Positions 7,477 to 14,790 of a stretch of DNA of 20,856 nt are shown here, in pieces. The translations under genes were made by a program, and so were the position numbers. Numbering within the stretch: position 1 is the stretch's first letter; each line of letters begins with the position of its first letter. Location of the stretch: NCBI GenBank assembly GCA_038202925.1, contig JBBREM010000039.1:1-20856 (forward strand), given 5' to 3'. Source of the DNA: JAEVZK01 sp038202925 (lineage in GTDB: Bacteria; Armatimonadota; Fimbriimonadia; Fimbriimonadales; Fimbriimonadaceae). The notes below the pieces were generated by a model, which saw only the letters and a program-made list of their open reading frames with translations, made no database searches and was not told where the DNA came from.

Positions 7477-7891
7477 ATGGCGAGCCTGAGCGAACTCGGC
7501 TGGTTGGTTGGTAGCTGGCACGCGACGATCCACGGCGGAACTTTTGAGGAGCATTGGATGCGTCCCACCGACGGCACGATGCAGGGCGTCGGCAAGCTGC
7601 GCGTGAAGGGAGAAACCACCTTCATGGAGTTTTTGTCGATCGAGCAGAGCGGCGATCAACTCATCATATGGATCATCCTCGGCTCCTCATCGAAAGGTCC
7701 GCCGCGCACGGTGAAATTCAGGCTTACCGAACTAACCGACAAAGCGGTCAGTATGGGAGCTTCCCGAGAATGACTTTCCCTCAAGAATTACCTATTCTTC
7801 TGAGGGCGGCGACTCACTTCATTGCCTGCTTGAAGGCAACCGAAAAGGCGAGCCATTCCAAGAGCTGTACGACTTCAAGCGCCTGAGTTAG
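7477..7891 (+). pseudogene. DUF6265-family protein gene, frameshifted
   Basis: From the ATG at 7477 the protein reads MASLSELGWLVGSWHATIHG, then FEEHWMRPTDGTMQGVGKLR, the WL.GsW...E.W..p..g.m.G pattern of the DUF6265/lipocalin-like family. The frame stops at 7773 after DKAVSMGASRE. The family's C-terminal part is in another frame: WELPENDFPSRITYSSEGG, then HCLLEGNRKGEPFQELYDFKRLS, ending at 7891, and matches the expected (F)ENP..DFP.RI.Y continuation. One extra base (or two missing) near 7745-7755 would explain this; the site is not a homopolymer. The gene ends 18 bp before carA. The function of the family is unknown. Confidence 0.7.
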
Positions 7892-7909
7892 CCGGTATCC
7901 TGACGCGGG

Positions 7910-9004
7910 TTGAAACGCTATCTCGTCCTGAGCGACGGCACCGTCTACGAAGGCGCGCCCCTCGGCGCTGATGGCGAAGCCGTTGGCGAGGTCGTCTTCA
8001 ACACCGGCATGACCGGCTACCAGGAAATTCTTACCGACCCCAGCTACGCCGGCCAAATCGTCCTCCTCACCTACCCCCTTGTCGGCAATTACGGGATCAA
8101 CGAAGACGACTTCGAGTCCGATCGTCTCCAGCCAAGCGGCTTCATCGTCAAGGAGGCTTGCGACGAACCCTCCAACTGGCGCTCGACCAAGTCGCTCCAC
8201 CAGCTCTTGGTTGAGCGAGAAATGACGGCCATCCAAGGCGTTGACACGCGCGCGATCACGAAGCACATCCGCACCGGCGGGGTCTCGATGGGGATCATTT
8301 GCTCCGACTTGGACCAGGGACACGCCCATCTCAAGTCCGTCCAGAATTACGACGACACCGACTTCGTGTACAAGGTCAGCACTAAGGCCCCCTACAAATG
8401 GGGCCGTTCGGGGCAAGAGTCCATCGAAGCCCCCGAACCGGACGACGGCCGCAAGCGCCTGGTCGTGATCGACTGCGGGCTGAAGTACAACATCCTCAGG
8501 CGCTTCTGGGCCGCCGGCTGCCGCCCAATCGTTCTCCCCGCGACAATAACATCCGAGGAGGTGCTGGCCTACCGGCCCGACGGCATCCTCCTCAGCCCAG
8601 GCCCAGGCGATCCTGCCCGACTCGGGCCGGTCGTGCAGACCGTCCGCGAACTGCTCGGGCAAAAGCCGCTGTTCGGCATCTGCCTCGGCAACCAGATTCT
8701 TTGCCAAGCCGTCGGCGGCAAGACGTTCAAGATGAAATTCGGCCACCGGGGCAGCAACCACCCGGTGAAGGATTTGCTCACCGGCAAAGTGACAGTCACG
8801 TCACAGAATCACGGCTACGCGGTCGATCCCGAGTCGCTGCAAGGCACCGGCGCGGAGGTCACGCAGCTCAATTTGAACGACGGCAGCGTCGAAGGCATCC
8901 GGGTGGCAGAAGCCCGCGCCGCAAGCATCCAGTATCACCCCGAAGCATCCCCTGGGCCTTGGGATTCGAGGCCCTACTTCGCGGAGTTTGTGGATCGTTT
9001 GTAG
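7910..9004 (+). CDS. carA: Carbamoyl-phosphate synthase small chain
   Basis: 364-residue glutamine-hydrolysing subunit that feeds ammonia to CarB for pyrimidine and arginine synthesis. The N-terminal domain carries GEVVFNTGMTGYQEILTDPS and the strand TYPLVGNYGIN. The class I amidotransferase domain has ILLSPGPGDP, the nucleophile elbow PLFGICLGNQI with its catalytic Cys, FGHRGSNHPV, SQNHGYAV and the His/Glu of IQYHPEASPGP. All catalytic residues are present and the length is normal. The start is the TTG at 7910; no in-frame ATG gives the complete N-terminus and no strong Shine-Dalgarno is visible. carB does not follow; the next feature is a repeat/DUF559 cassette that begins 18 bp after the stop, so the subunits are either encoded apart or separated by that cassette. 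Confidence 0.97.
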   Translation: MKRYLVLSDGTVYEGAPLGADGEAVGEVVFNTGMTGYQEILTDPSYAGQIVLLTYPLVGNYGINEDDFESDRLQPSGFIVKEACDEPSNWRSTKSLHQLLVEREMTAIQGVDTRAITKHIRTGGVSMGIICSDLDQGHAHLKSVQNYDDTDFVYKVSTKAPYKWGRSGQESIEAPEPDDGRKRLVVIDCGLKYNILRRFWAAGCRPIVLPATITSEEVLAYRPDGILLSPGPGDPARLGPVVQTVRELLGQKPLFGICLGNQILCQAVGGKTFKMKFGHRGSNHPVKDLLTGKVTVTSQNHGYAVDPESLQGTGAEVTQLNLNDGSVEGIRVAEARAASIQYHPEASPGPWDSRPYFAEFVDRL

Positions 9005-9021
9005 TCAGCGCCAGCCAATCT

Positions 9022-9044
9022 CCCCCTCCTCCAAGTGGTTCGTC
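9022..9044. repeat. Half copy of the palindromic repeat after carA
   Basis: Identical over the left arm and loop (ccccctcctccaag then tggttcgtc) to the full copy that starts at 9067; the right arm is missing. It begins 18 bp after the carA stop. Confidence 0.85.
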
Positions 9045-9049
9045 CGTTA

Positions 9050-9505
9050 TCAGCGCGAGCCGGGCTCCCCCTCTTCCAAGTGGTTCGTCTTGGAGGAGGG
9101 GGTTGGGGGGTGGAGGTCCGAGCGCGCCTCGGCGCGCTCAATACAAACATGGAGAATCCGCTCCACCCAAACATGCAGCATCGACGTCTCTTGGTCGAAC
9201 AGATCGAGGCTGGGAATCCTTAGCGTTTCGATGCCGCGTTTCGTAATCTCGCGGTCGCGCCTCGCGTCTCGGCCGAGTCGCAGTGCGTGCTGCCCGCCGT
9301 CCACCTCGATGCAAAGCGCTGCCTTCGCGCAATAGAAGTCGAGGAAGTAACCGGCAACTCGGACTTGGCGGCGAAACTTGAATCCCGCAATTCGCCCGTT
9401 CTTGAGCTTGTCCCACAGCACTTGTTCGCTGATCGACATCTGCGACCGCAGTTCTCGCGAGCGGTACAAGCTCTCTTCATCGTGATCCCGTGAGTTCTTT
9501 CGCAC
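9050..9505 (-). CDS. DUF559 domain (predicted PD-(D/E)XK-type endonuclease)
   Basis: 151 residues. The family pattern is clear: RSRELRSQMSISEQVLWDKL, then FKFRRQVRVAGYFLDFYC, then ALCIEVDGGQH and GIETLRIPSLDLF. These give the D...E-x-D acidic residues of the restriction-endonuclease-like (Vsr/PD-(D/E)XK) fold. The GTG at 9505 is the earliest useful start and lies directly at the edge of a repeat; an internal ATG at 9439 would still include the core motif. The last 20 or so residues (DLHPPTPSSKTNHLEEGEPG) come from the palindromic repeat. The gene lies between inverted copies of that repeat and is divergent from dgt. The cellular role of this family is not established; involvement in moving the flanking repeats is a hypothesis. 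Confidence 0.85.
   Translation of the reverse strand: MRKNSRDHDEESLYRSRELRSQMSISEQVLWDKLKNGRIAGFKFRRQVRVAGYFLDFYCAKAALCIEVDGGQHALRLGRDARRDREITKRGIETLRIPSLDLFDQETSMLHVWVERILHVCIERAEARSDLHPPTPSSKTNHLEEGEPGSR
9067..9116. repeat. Palindromic repeat (full copy), encodes the C-terminus of the DUF559 protein
   Basis: Stem 9067-9080 with 9089-9102 (14 bp, one G-T type mismatch), loop tggttcgt, followed by the G-rich arm ggttggggggtggagg. Same sequence family as the insertion in aat. On the minus strand it is translated as PPTPSSKTNHLEEG. Confidence 0.9.
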
Positions 9506-9528
9506 CTCCACCCCCAACCCCCTCCTCC
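9092..9528 (-). mobile_element. Candidate mobile cassette: DUF559 gene between terminal inverted repeats
   Basis: The plus-strand sequence at 9092-9117 (ggaggagggggttggggg, then gtggaggt) and the reverse complement of 9504-9528 agree over about 25 bases with one G inserted. They thus form inverted termini around the DUF559 coding region. Both termini extend outward into larger palindromes (9067-9116 and 9518-9587). The same terminus occurs alone inside aat. No target-site duplication is evident. The mobile nature is inferred. Confidence 0.55.
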
Positions 9529-9587
9529 ATTTCCAGGACGGGCCTCTATCGATCGTACTTCCCGCGCCGAGAAAATGGAAGAGGGGG
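9518..9587. repeat. Variant palindromic repeat overlapping the 5' end of dgt
   Basis: Left arm ccccctcctccattt (9518-9532) pairs with aaatggaagaggggg (9573-9587), one mismatch, around a 40-nt loop. The left arm continues outward as the terminus shared with the DUF559 downstream copy. The ATG at 9575 lies in the right arm. Confidence 0.75.
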
Positions 9588-10639
9588 CTATCCTCGCCTA
9601 CAAACCCAAAACCCCACACGTCCCTACCTCGGTGCCACACCGCGTCCGAGAACTGATCGAGCAGCGAGAGATGGAGTGGCTGTCTCCCTTCGCCGCCTTC
9701 GCCGCCAAGAGCGCCGGACGCCCCACGCCCGAGGAGCCCGATCCCGTCCGCAGCGCCTACATGCGCGATCGCGATCGCATCCTGCACTCCAAAGCGTTCC
9801 GCCGCCTCAAGCATAAGACGCAAGTCTTCCTCGATCCGGTCGGCGATCACTATCGCACACGCATGACCCACTCGCTCGAAGTCGCGCAGATCGCCCGCTG
9901 CATCGGACGCGCGCTGCGGCTGAACGAAGACCTCATCGAGGCCATTGCGCTCTCGCACGATGTCGGCCACACGCCGTTCGGCCATCCGGGAGAGTCCGCG
10001 CTGGACGAAGCGCTCTCCATGACGAACAGCGATCTCAAGTTCCGACACTACGAGCAGTCGCTGCGCGTAGTCGACGTTCTCGAGAAGCTCAATCTCACCC
10101 AGGAGACCCGAGCCGGCATCAGCGGGCACAGCAAGGGGCGTAGCGATCTTACGGCCTTCGATGGCGAGCCGACTTCCACCCTCGAGGCTGCCGTCGTGCG
10201 CATCAGCGACCGCATCGCGTACCTCAACCACGATCTCGATGACGCCTTCCGCTCCGGCATCATCAGCCGCGTCCCCAGCCAGTTCGACGCCCTCGGCATC
10301 ACCCACTCCCAGCGCATCGGAGGAATGGTGCAGGACGTGATCGTCAACAGCCAGGACAAGCCCGCCGTCGTCCTCTCGCCCCCGCTCATGCAGCGCATGA
10401 ACGAGCTGAAGGAGTGGCTGTACGAGAACGTGTATCTCAAGTATCCCAAGCTCTATCCGGAGATGGAGAAGGCGAAGAGCGTGGTGCGCGAGTTGTTCCT
10501 CCACTACCTCGAGCCCGGCCACTTGCCCGAAGGCTTCGAGGGCGTGCAGGGAGCCGTGGATTACGTCGCCGGGATGACCGACCGATTCGCCATCGAAGAC
10601 TACGCTCGCATCAAAATTCCCGCAGGATTCAGACCCTAA
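9575..10639 (+). CDS. dgt: dGTPase-like deoxynucleoside triphosphate triphosphohydrolase (HD domain)
   Basis: Cytosolic HD-domain enzyme that hydrolyses dNTPs to deoxynucleoside and triphosphate. Motifs: VRELIEQREMEWLSPFAA, DRDRILHSKAFRRLKHKTQV, then YRTRMTHSLEVAQIAR (first metal His), AIALSHDVGHTPFGHPGE (HD pair plus His) and VVRISDRIAYLNHDLDDAF (distal Asp). It belongs to the shorter bacterial dGTPase-like class. Two starts are possible: the ATG at 9575 lies in a palindromic repeat and gives 354 residues with a non-conserved 19-residue leader; the GTG at 9632 (VPHRVRELIEQRE) gives 335 residues, matching where family homology begins. The later start seems more natural. The TAA overlaps the next ATG (TAATG), indicating coupling to the DUF4337 gene. 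Confidence 0.93.
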   Translation: MEEGAILAYKPKTPHVPTSVPHRVRELIEQREMEWLSPFAAFAAKSAGRPTPEEPDPVRSAYMRDRDRILHSKAFRRLKHKTQVFLDPVGDHYRTRMTHSLEVAQIARCIGRALRLNEDLIEAIALSHDVGHTPFGHPGESALDEALSMTNSDLKFRHYEQSLRVVDVLEKLNLTQETRAGISGHSKGRSDLTAFDGEPTSTLEAAVVRISDRIAYLNHDLDDAFRSGIISRVPSQFDALGITHSQRIGGMVQDVIVNSQDKPAVVLSPPLMQRMNELKEWLYENVYLKYPKLYPEMEKAKSVVRELFLHYLEPGHLPEGFEGVQGAVDYVAGMTDRFAIEDYARIKIPAGFRP

Positions 10640-11186
10640 TGGACATTGACCCTCTCGAACTCGCCGACGACAATGAAGAGACCAAGGACAAGGCGAAGAG
10701 CCGCCTGAACGCCATGGTCGCGATCACCATCGCCCTCCTCGCCACCTTCATGGGCATCTGCAAGGTGAAGGACGACAACATCTGCCAGGCCATGCAGCAG
10801 GCGCAGGCCAAGTCGCTCGATGCCTGGGGGACGTTCCACGCCAAGAGCACCGAAGCCAAGCTCCTCGACGCCGCCGCCACCGAGCTGGAGCTATCGAGCG
10901 CCAACCCCAAAGCCGCCCCCGCCATCAAGCGCTTTCGCGCCAAACAGGCCGAGCAGCTGAAGGAGAAGGACGAGTGGCAGAAGACCGCGCAAGGCGCCCA
11001 GACGGACTACGACAGCCTCAACTACCGCGACGACCATTCGACCTCTCCGACACCCTCATGGCGATGGCGATCTCCCTGCTCGCCGTCACCTCGCTCACGG
11101 GCAAGAAGTGGCTCTACTGGATCGCCCAGATCCTCCAGCGTAAAGCTGAGCCCGTGCTTCTCGTCCCACTTGCCCGAGAGGAATAG
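10639..11186 (+). pseudogene. DUF4337-family membrane protein gene, frameshifted and 3'-truncated
   Basis: Starts MDIDPLELADDNEETKDKAK; a membrane segment (LNAMVAITIALLATFMGICK) follows, then NICQAMQQAQAKSLDAWGTF and a charged helical region, as in DUF4337 proteins. After DYDSLNYRDD the frame changes: the expected continuation FDLSDTLMAMAISLLAVTS, then LTGKKWLYWIAQI, is in the next frame. One base missing after the CA at 11034-11035 (expected CAG for Gln) accounts for it. The last hydrophobic segment is then cut: the tail LQRKAEPVLLVPLAREE is antisense to the neighbouring transposase, so the RAYT copy apparently removed the natural 3' end. The start overlaps the dgt stop. Inner-membrane location is predicted; the function of the family is unknown. 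Confidence 0.75.
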
Positions 11187-11662
11187 CTTTGCGCTCAACC
11201 AGCGATAGTGCTCAGGATGCGGCACAAGATCGCGGCGGACGGGATTGAGGTGGATGTATTCGGCTTTCTCCCAGAAGACCTCCTCGCCTTCCACCTCGTA
11301 GCCGCGGAAGCTGCGCTGCCAGAAGACGCGGCGGTTGAGGCCCGTCTGCATGGCGAACCTGGATTGGTTGCCGCGTCAAGGCGGGGGACGATGGCTTGCG
11401 CTAGCTTGGTCTTCAGATCGCCGACAAACTGGATGGCGTTCATATGCTCCGGTATGGTGCTCAGGAAGTGGATATGCTCGGGCATCACGACGAAGGCATG
11501 CAGCCTCGCGCCGTGCTTGCGGTGGACCTGGAGCATCTGCTGAACCGCGATCCTGGCCAGATCATCTTGGCAAAAGACGGGGACAAAGTCGAGCACGGTC
11601 GTGGTGGCGAAGAGGCAGATGCCTGGTTCGGAGGGATTCCGGTAGTGGCGCTGCCTGGACAC
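11130..11662 (-). pseudogene. REP-associated tyrosine transposase (RAYT), frameshifted copy
   Basis: Second Y1/HUH transposase. The upstream frame from the ATG at 11662 has HAFVVMPEHIHFLSTIPEHM with the HUH pair, then AIQFVGDLKTKLAQAIVPRL. The downstream frame has LNRRVFWQRSFRGYEV, then FWEKAEYIHLNPVRRDLV with the candidate catalytic Tyr, and PEHYRWLSAKLFLSGKWDE, as at RAYT C-termini. The two frames join around 11362-11368 (GSP to MQTG); a one-base loss or two-base gain explains it. The downstream frame stays open to 11022 but beyond about 11130 it is antisense to the DUF4337 gene, so the element end is put there. It differs clearly from the RAYT in dnaE (HIH and IHLNPVRRDLV against HVH and VLDNPAKANL), so it is another lineage. 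Probably inactive unless frameshifting occurs. Confidence 0.8.
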
Positions 11663-11787
11663 GAGCAGCAGTCTATCGCCTCCACCCCTTGGGTCGGGGC
11701 TGGGCCGGATTTGCGCGCGGTTGTCGGGGCGGAGGCATAAATAACAACAGCCAACTTCTTTACCACCTTCTAGTCCATTTCATGCCT

Positions 11788-11828
11788 CAACAGCCCGCTG
11801 TTGACGCGCCCCTCCCAACAGGGAGGGG
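11788..11828. terminator. Tandem hairpins downstream of the deacetylase-like gene
   Basis: Two palindromes in a row: caacag-cccg-ctgttg (11788-11803) and cccctccc-aaca-gggagggg (11809-11828). They lie directly after the minus-strand gene ending at 11841 and 5' of the second RAYT. They lack a clear T-run. They may terminate the GH65/deacetylase transcript or be a REP pair belonging to the RAYT. The 130 bp from 11663 to 11787 show no gene. Confidence 0.5.
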
Positions 11829-11840
11829 TTGTGGGATGGC

Positions 11841-12596
11841 CTAGTGCGACGGGGCGAGGGCTTCGTGGTGCTCGTAGTGCTCGCTGGCGGCTTGGGTGAG
11901 GGTGGTGAAGTGGGCGCCCTTGTCGCGGAAGTAGCGGATCGTCTTCTTCAGATCGGCGACGCTGTCGTGATAGTCGCGCAGGCCGAGGCAGATAACCTCG
12001 CGGCTCATGTTCGCCTCGAACAGCGGCTCGAGCGCATCGAACCCGCTATCCAAATAGCCGTGCTGGCCGCCGTTGCAGGCAACCGGAACGTGGAGGAGCT
12101 TGTTGCCGCCTTCCTTCTTCAGATCGTCGGTGGAGCTGTGATAGGGCTCGTGGGGAGCGCCATGCCAATCCACGAACATCTTATAGTCGGCATCGGGCAC
12201 GACGGAGGAATCGACAAGGATGCCGATCTCCTCCAGATAAGGAATATCGCTCGGCAGCAGAGCAAACGCGCCGGCCCGGAAGGCGGTCGCCTTGACCATG
12301 TGGCTCTTCAGCGTGTCCTTCGCGACCCAGAGAATGTTGCCTCGCTCCTTGGGATTTTCGACGTAGCCGCGCTCGTTCTCAAAATTGACCTTCATCCCGA
12401 TCTCGTGCCAGTTGGGGATCTTGTGGATGAACTCGTGATAGTAGAGATTCGTATTCGCGCTGGGATCCTTGAGGCTGACGTGGATCAGCCAGGTGGCGGG
12501 GACGAACTCGGCTTCGAAGCACCGGATGTACTCGGCGGTGAAGCAGCGATCGTGCATGGCGGCTTCGCAGTCGACCGTGAAGACAACATTTGGCAT
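11841..12596 (-). CDS. Polysaccharide deacetylase-like protein
   Basis: 251 residues from the ATG at 12596, two bases after the stop of the GH65-like gene (TAG-CC-ATG), so it is probably translationally coupled. MPNVVFTVDCEAAMHDR gives the strand and Asp-x-Glu motif of NodB-type (CE4) deacetylases. ATWLIHVSLKDPS, then NWHEIGMKVNFENERGY, then FRAGAFALLPSDIPYLEEIG and HFTTLTQAA follow the family order. The usual metal-binding HxxxH after HEIG is not present (MKVNF), so metal binding or activity is doubtful. There is no signal peptide. Its partner upstream is an exported glycosidase-like lipoprotein, suggesting a carbohydrate role; the substrate is unknown. Confidence 0.72.
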   Translation of the reverse strand: MPNVVFTVDCEAAMHDRCFTAEYIRCFEAEFVPATWLIHVSLKDPSANTNLYYHEFIHKIPNWHEIGMKVNFENERGYVENPKERGNILWVAKDTLKSHMVKATAFRAGAFALLPSDIPYLEEIGILVDSSVVPDADYKMFVDWHGAPHEPYHSSTDDLKKEGGNKLLHVPVACNGGQHGYLDSGFDALEPLFEANMSREVICLGLRDYHDSVADLKKTIRYFRDKGAHFTTLTQAASEHYEHHEALAPSH

Positions 12597-12598
12597 GG

Positions 12599-14761
12599 CT
12601 AGTGTTTGATCTCCTTGATGACGCGCACGTCGGTGTGCGTCGCGATGAGGGTGTAGTGGCTGCCCAACACGGTGAAGTTCTTGAACTTCACGCTCTTCCA
12701 GGCTTTGGGCAGATTCGGTTTGACGCTCAAAACTCGTCCAAGGGCGAGCGGAATGGACCACTTCGCTCCGTCCTGTGCTCTTGAGTCTATCCGAAAACCG
12801 AGAAATCCGTAGATGACAGTTTGCAAACATCCGGCGGCGCCGGTGGTGAAATAGGTGACGGGCTTGTTTCGCTTCTCGCTGAAGAGGAGAAACGGGTTGT
12901 TCGTGAAATCGCGCCAGCTCCGCTCCCAGGTCTCGTAGGCCTTGTCGGTTTCTCCGAGGCGGGCCCAGATGAGGGCGTGGAGCGAGTCGCTCATCGCGGG
13001 TCCGTTCTTGCTCGTCTTGTCGGCGAACCGCTCCATCATCAGCCTCGCTTCCTTTTCCGCCTGCGGATATTGAAGGGGATAGATGGCGAGGACGGCGGCG
13101 GCCTGCTTGTAGCTTTTCAGGGGATCGTCGTCGTAGGTGAGGAAGGTTTTGTCGTCGCGCGGGAGCTTGTACGGCCAGGGTTCAGGATCGCTAAACTGCC
13201 GAGTCCAGTCGGCGAGCGCATTCGTGTAAAGATCGTTGTCGCCAATGTGGTTCTCGTCCGGACTCATTACCTGTGGCATCTGCAATTGGTGCCCGTTTGG
13301 AGTAGAGCGTGCGACATAGTAGTGCGCCGCGAGCGCCGCGACTTCGCGGGCTCTCTTCTCGGGGATCAGCCCGAGCGCGGCGGATTGAATGAAACTGAGC
13401 GCGACGTCGCCCGTGATGTGTTCCTCAAATTGGGATGGCCCGAGAACCGTTTCCTTTCCGGTTATGCTGCTCTCCCATGGGTACTTCACGCCCGCGCGCG
13501 CATTAGGGTACGGGCCGAGCTTGCCATTCGCGGTGGGCCGACCCTTGCCTAGCCACTCTTGGAAGTTCTTCTCGGCCTTCGCCTGACGCTCCAGGCGGTA
13601 TTCGGAGATGCGCTTGGCCGCTTTGGGGTCTACGAGAGCGAGCGCGGGGAAAACCCAGATGTCGGCATCCCAGAAGACGTGCCCGTTGTACTGGCTGTTG
13701 CTGAGGCCGAACGGGCTGACCTGTCCGCTCGGCGGAACCGCTGATCGGAGGTAAAAGAGGAAGGAGCGCACCGCTTGCTGATCCTCAACCGGCCCGTCGA
13801 TTTCAATGTCGGTTTGCCACTGGTTCTTCCAATCGACCTTCGCTGAAGCCAGAACTGTATCAAAGGGTGACAGTGATTTGCGATTTCCAAGGTACTCCAT
13901 ATACGCCCAATGATTCTCGGGCACATCCGGAAAAACCTCTTGTCCCTGCGCGGCAAACGTGGCTGTCCACAATTTCTGAGCGTTGGGGCTGGTTCGGAAC
14001 TCGGCCAAACGCTCTAACGTGACCCGCCCGGCAGCGTTGGTTTTAGCGGTCAGACGAACGCCGGAGCTAACGAACTGCCAGTCCTGAATCGGCGCGTCAC
14101 ATGACCATCGAATGCGAACCGGTTTGCCCGATGGCAGCAGCGTCCAGGTCGTGTCTCGCGGGTCTTTCGCTCCATTCGGCACACCGTTGTCGCTGCAAAC
14201 GGCCAGGACGGAGAATTCCTCGTTTGGTTTGCCCTGGTATGTGTATCGCTGCGCCACGGCTCCATTGGGGTCGAGCGCGGTCAACACCTCCGCACTGCCT
14301 CCAGTCTTGGTTCGATACTTCGTGGCTAACAAGCCGGAGCGCATGTCCAGCGACTGACGGTATGGCGCGGACTCGTCTATATCAAGCAAGCTGCCAGAGA
14401 TATTCAGCGGATTGTAAAGTGCAGTGATTTTCTCCTCGCCGCCCGGCCGGTACTCGTCGGATGCGAATACGGGACCGATCCCCGCCCCGTTCGGCCCGAA
14501 TCGCAAGCCAATTTCGCCCTCCCAGAGCAAAGCCGGTTCTGCTTTCGGATCGGAAGAGGAAAGAACCCACGGATCGGCGGGCGGTCTTGCACTTGTTGGC
14601 GTGACTGGGCTGTTCTTCTGAGAGGAACACCCGATTGCAGCCAGCAACACAAGTAGGGCCAACGCTCGCTCCCTCGTGCCTCGGGAAGACAGGTGTGAGC
14701 GAGTCGCACAATTGTCATCCTGAGCTTGCGAAGGATCGAGAATGCGGCTTGCTAACGGCAT
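12599..14761 (-). CDS. GH65-like glycoside hydrolase/phosphorylase, predicted lipoprotein
   Basis: Exported (alpha/alpha)6-barrel carbohydrate enzyme. RALALLVLLAAIGC is a lipoprotein signal with its lipobox Cys, followed by a Ser/Pro linker. Family signatures are YNGHVFWDADIWVFPAL (substrate-binding FWD), GVKYPWESSITGKE, then EEHITGDVALS, and SPDENHIGDNDLYTNALADW, which matches GPDEYH..vdNNaYTN and contains the general-acid Glu. This resembles acid trehalase/ATHL1-type hydrolases as well as kojibiose/maltose phosphorylases; which reaction is not decidable here. The start is uncertain: the ATG at 14761 (720 residues) places a dispersed repeat in the leader; a TTG at 14662 has a GAGGGAG motif 6 nt upstream but leaves a short, uncharged signal; a CTG at 14692 would give an ideal signal peptide. 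First gene of a pair with the deacetylase-like gene; divergent from the permease. Confidence 0.82.
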   Translation of the reverse strand: MPLASRILDPSQAQDDNCATRSHLSSRGTRERALALLVLLAAIGCSSQKNSPVTPTSARPPADPWVLSSSDPKAEPALLWEGEIGLRFGPNGAGIGPVFASDEYRPGGEEKITALYNPLNISGSLLDIDESAPYRQSLDMRSGLLATKYRTKTGGSAEVLTALDPNGAVAQRYTYQGKPNEEFSVLAVCSDNGVPNGAKDPRDTTWTLLPSGKPVRIRWSCDAPIQDWQFVSSGVRLTAKTNAAGRVTLERLAEFRTSPNAQKLWTATFAAQGQEVFPDVPENHWAYMEYLGNRKSLSPFDTVLASAKVDWKNQWQTDIEIDGPVEDQQAVRSFLFYLRSAVPPSGQVSPFGLSNSQYNGHVFWDADIWVFPALALVDPKAAKRISEYRLERQAKAEKNFQEWLGKGRPTANGKLGPYPNARAGVKYPWESSITGKETVLGPSQFEEHITGDVALSFIQSAALGLIPEKRAREVAALAAHYYVARSTPNGHQLQMPQVMSPDENHIGDNDLYTNALADWTRQFSDPEPWPYKLPRDDKTFLTYDDDPLKSYKQAAAVLAIYPLQYPQAEKEARLMMERFADKTSKNGPAMSDSLHALIWARLGETDKAYETWERSWRDFTNNPFLLFSEKRNKPVTYFTTGAAGCLQTVIYGFLGFRIDSRAQDGAKWSIPLALGRVLSVKPNLPKAWKSVKFKNFTVLGSHYTLIATHTDVRVIKEIKH
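14713..14737. repeat. Dispersed TCATCCTGAGC...GAAGGATC repeat
   Basis: tgtcatcctgagcttgcg followed by aaggatc. Related sequences occur twice in inverted orientation at 17710-17823. It overlaps the possible leader of the GH65-like gene. Confidence 0.6.
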
Positions 14762-14790
14762 GGCGGAGGGCGGACAAAGTAATCCTACAC

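Noticed and set aside
7814..8761. 315-codon minus-strand open frame
   Set aside because: Antisense shadow of carA in high-GC sequence; no recognisable domain.
9022..9116. CRISPR array
   Set aside because: Only one and a half repeat copies with a short unrelated spacer, and no cas genes; the unit is a palindromic dispersed repeat.
9506..10522. Long minus-strand open frame extending upstream of the DUF559 gene
   Set aside because: It is antisense to the well-supported dgt gene; only the part below 9505 resembles a protein family.
10414..10638. Extended N-terminus for the DUF4337 gene
   Set aside because: This stretch overlaps dgt in another frame; the ATG at 10639 in TAATG gives the family-like N-terminus.
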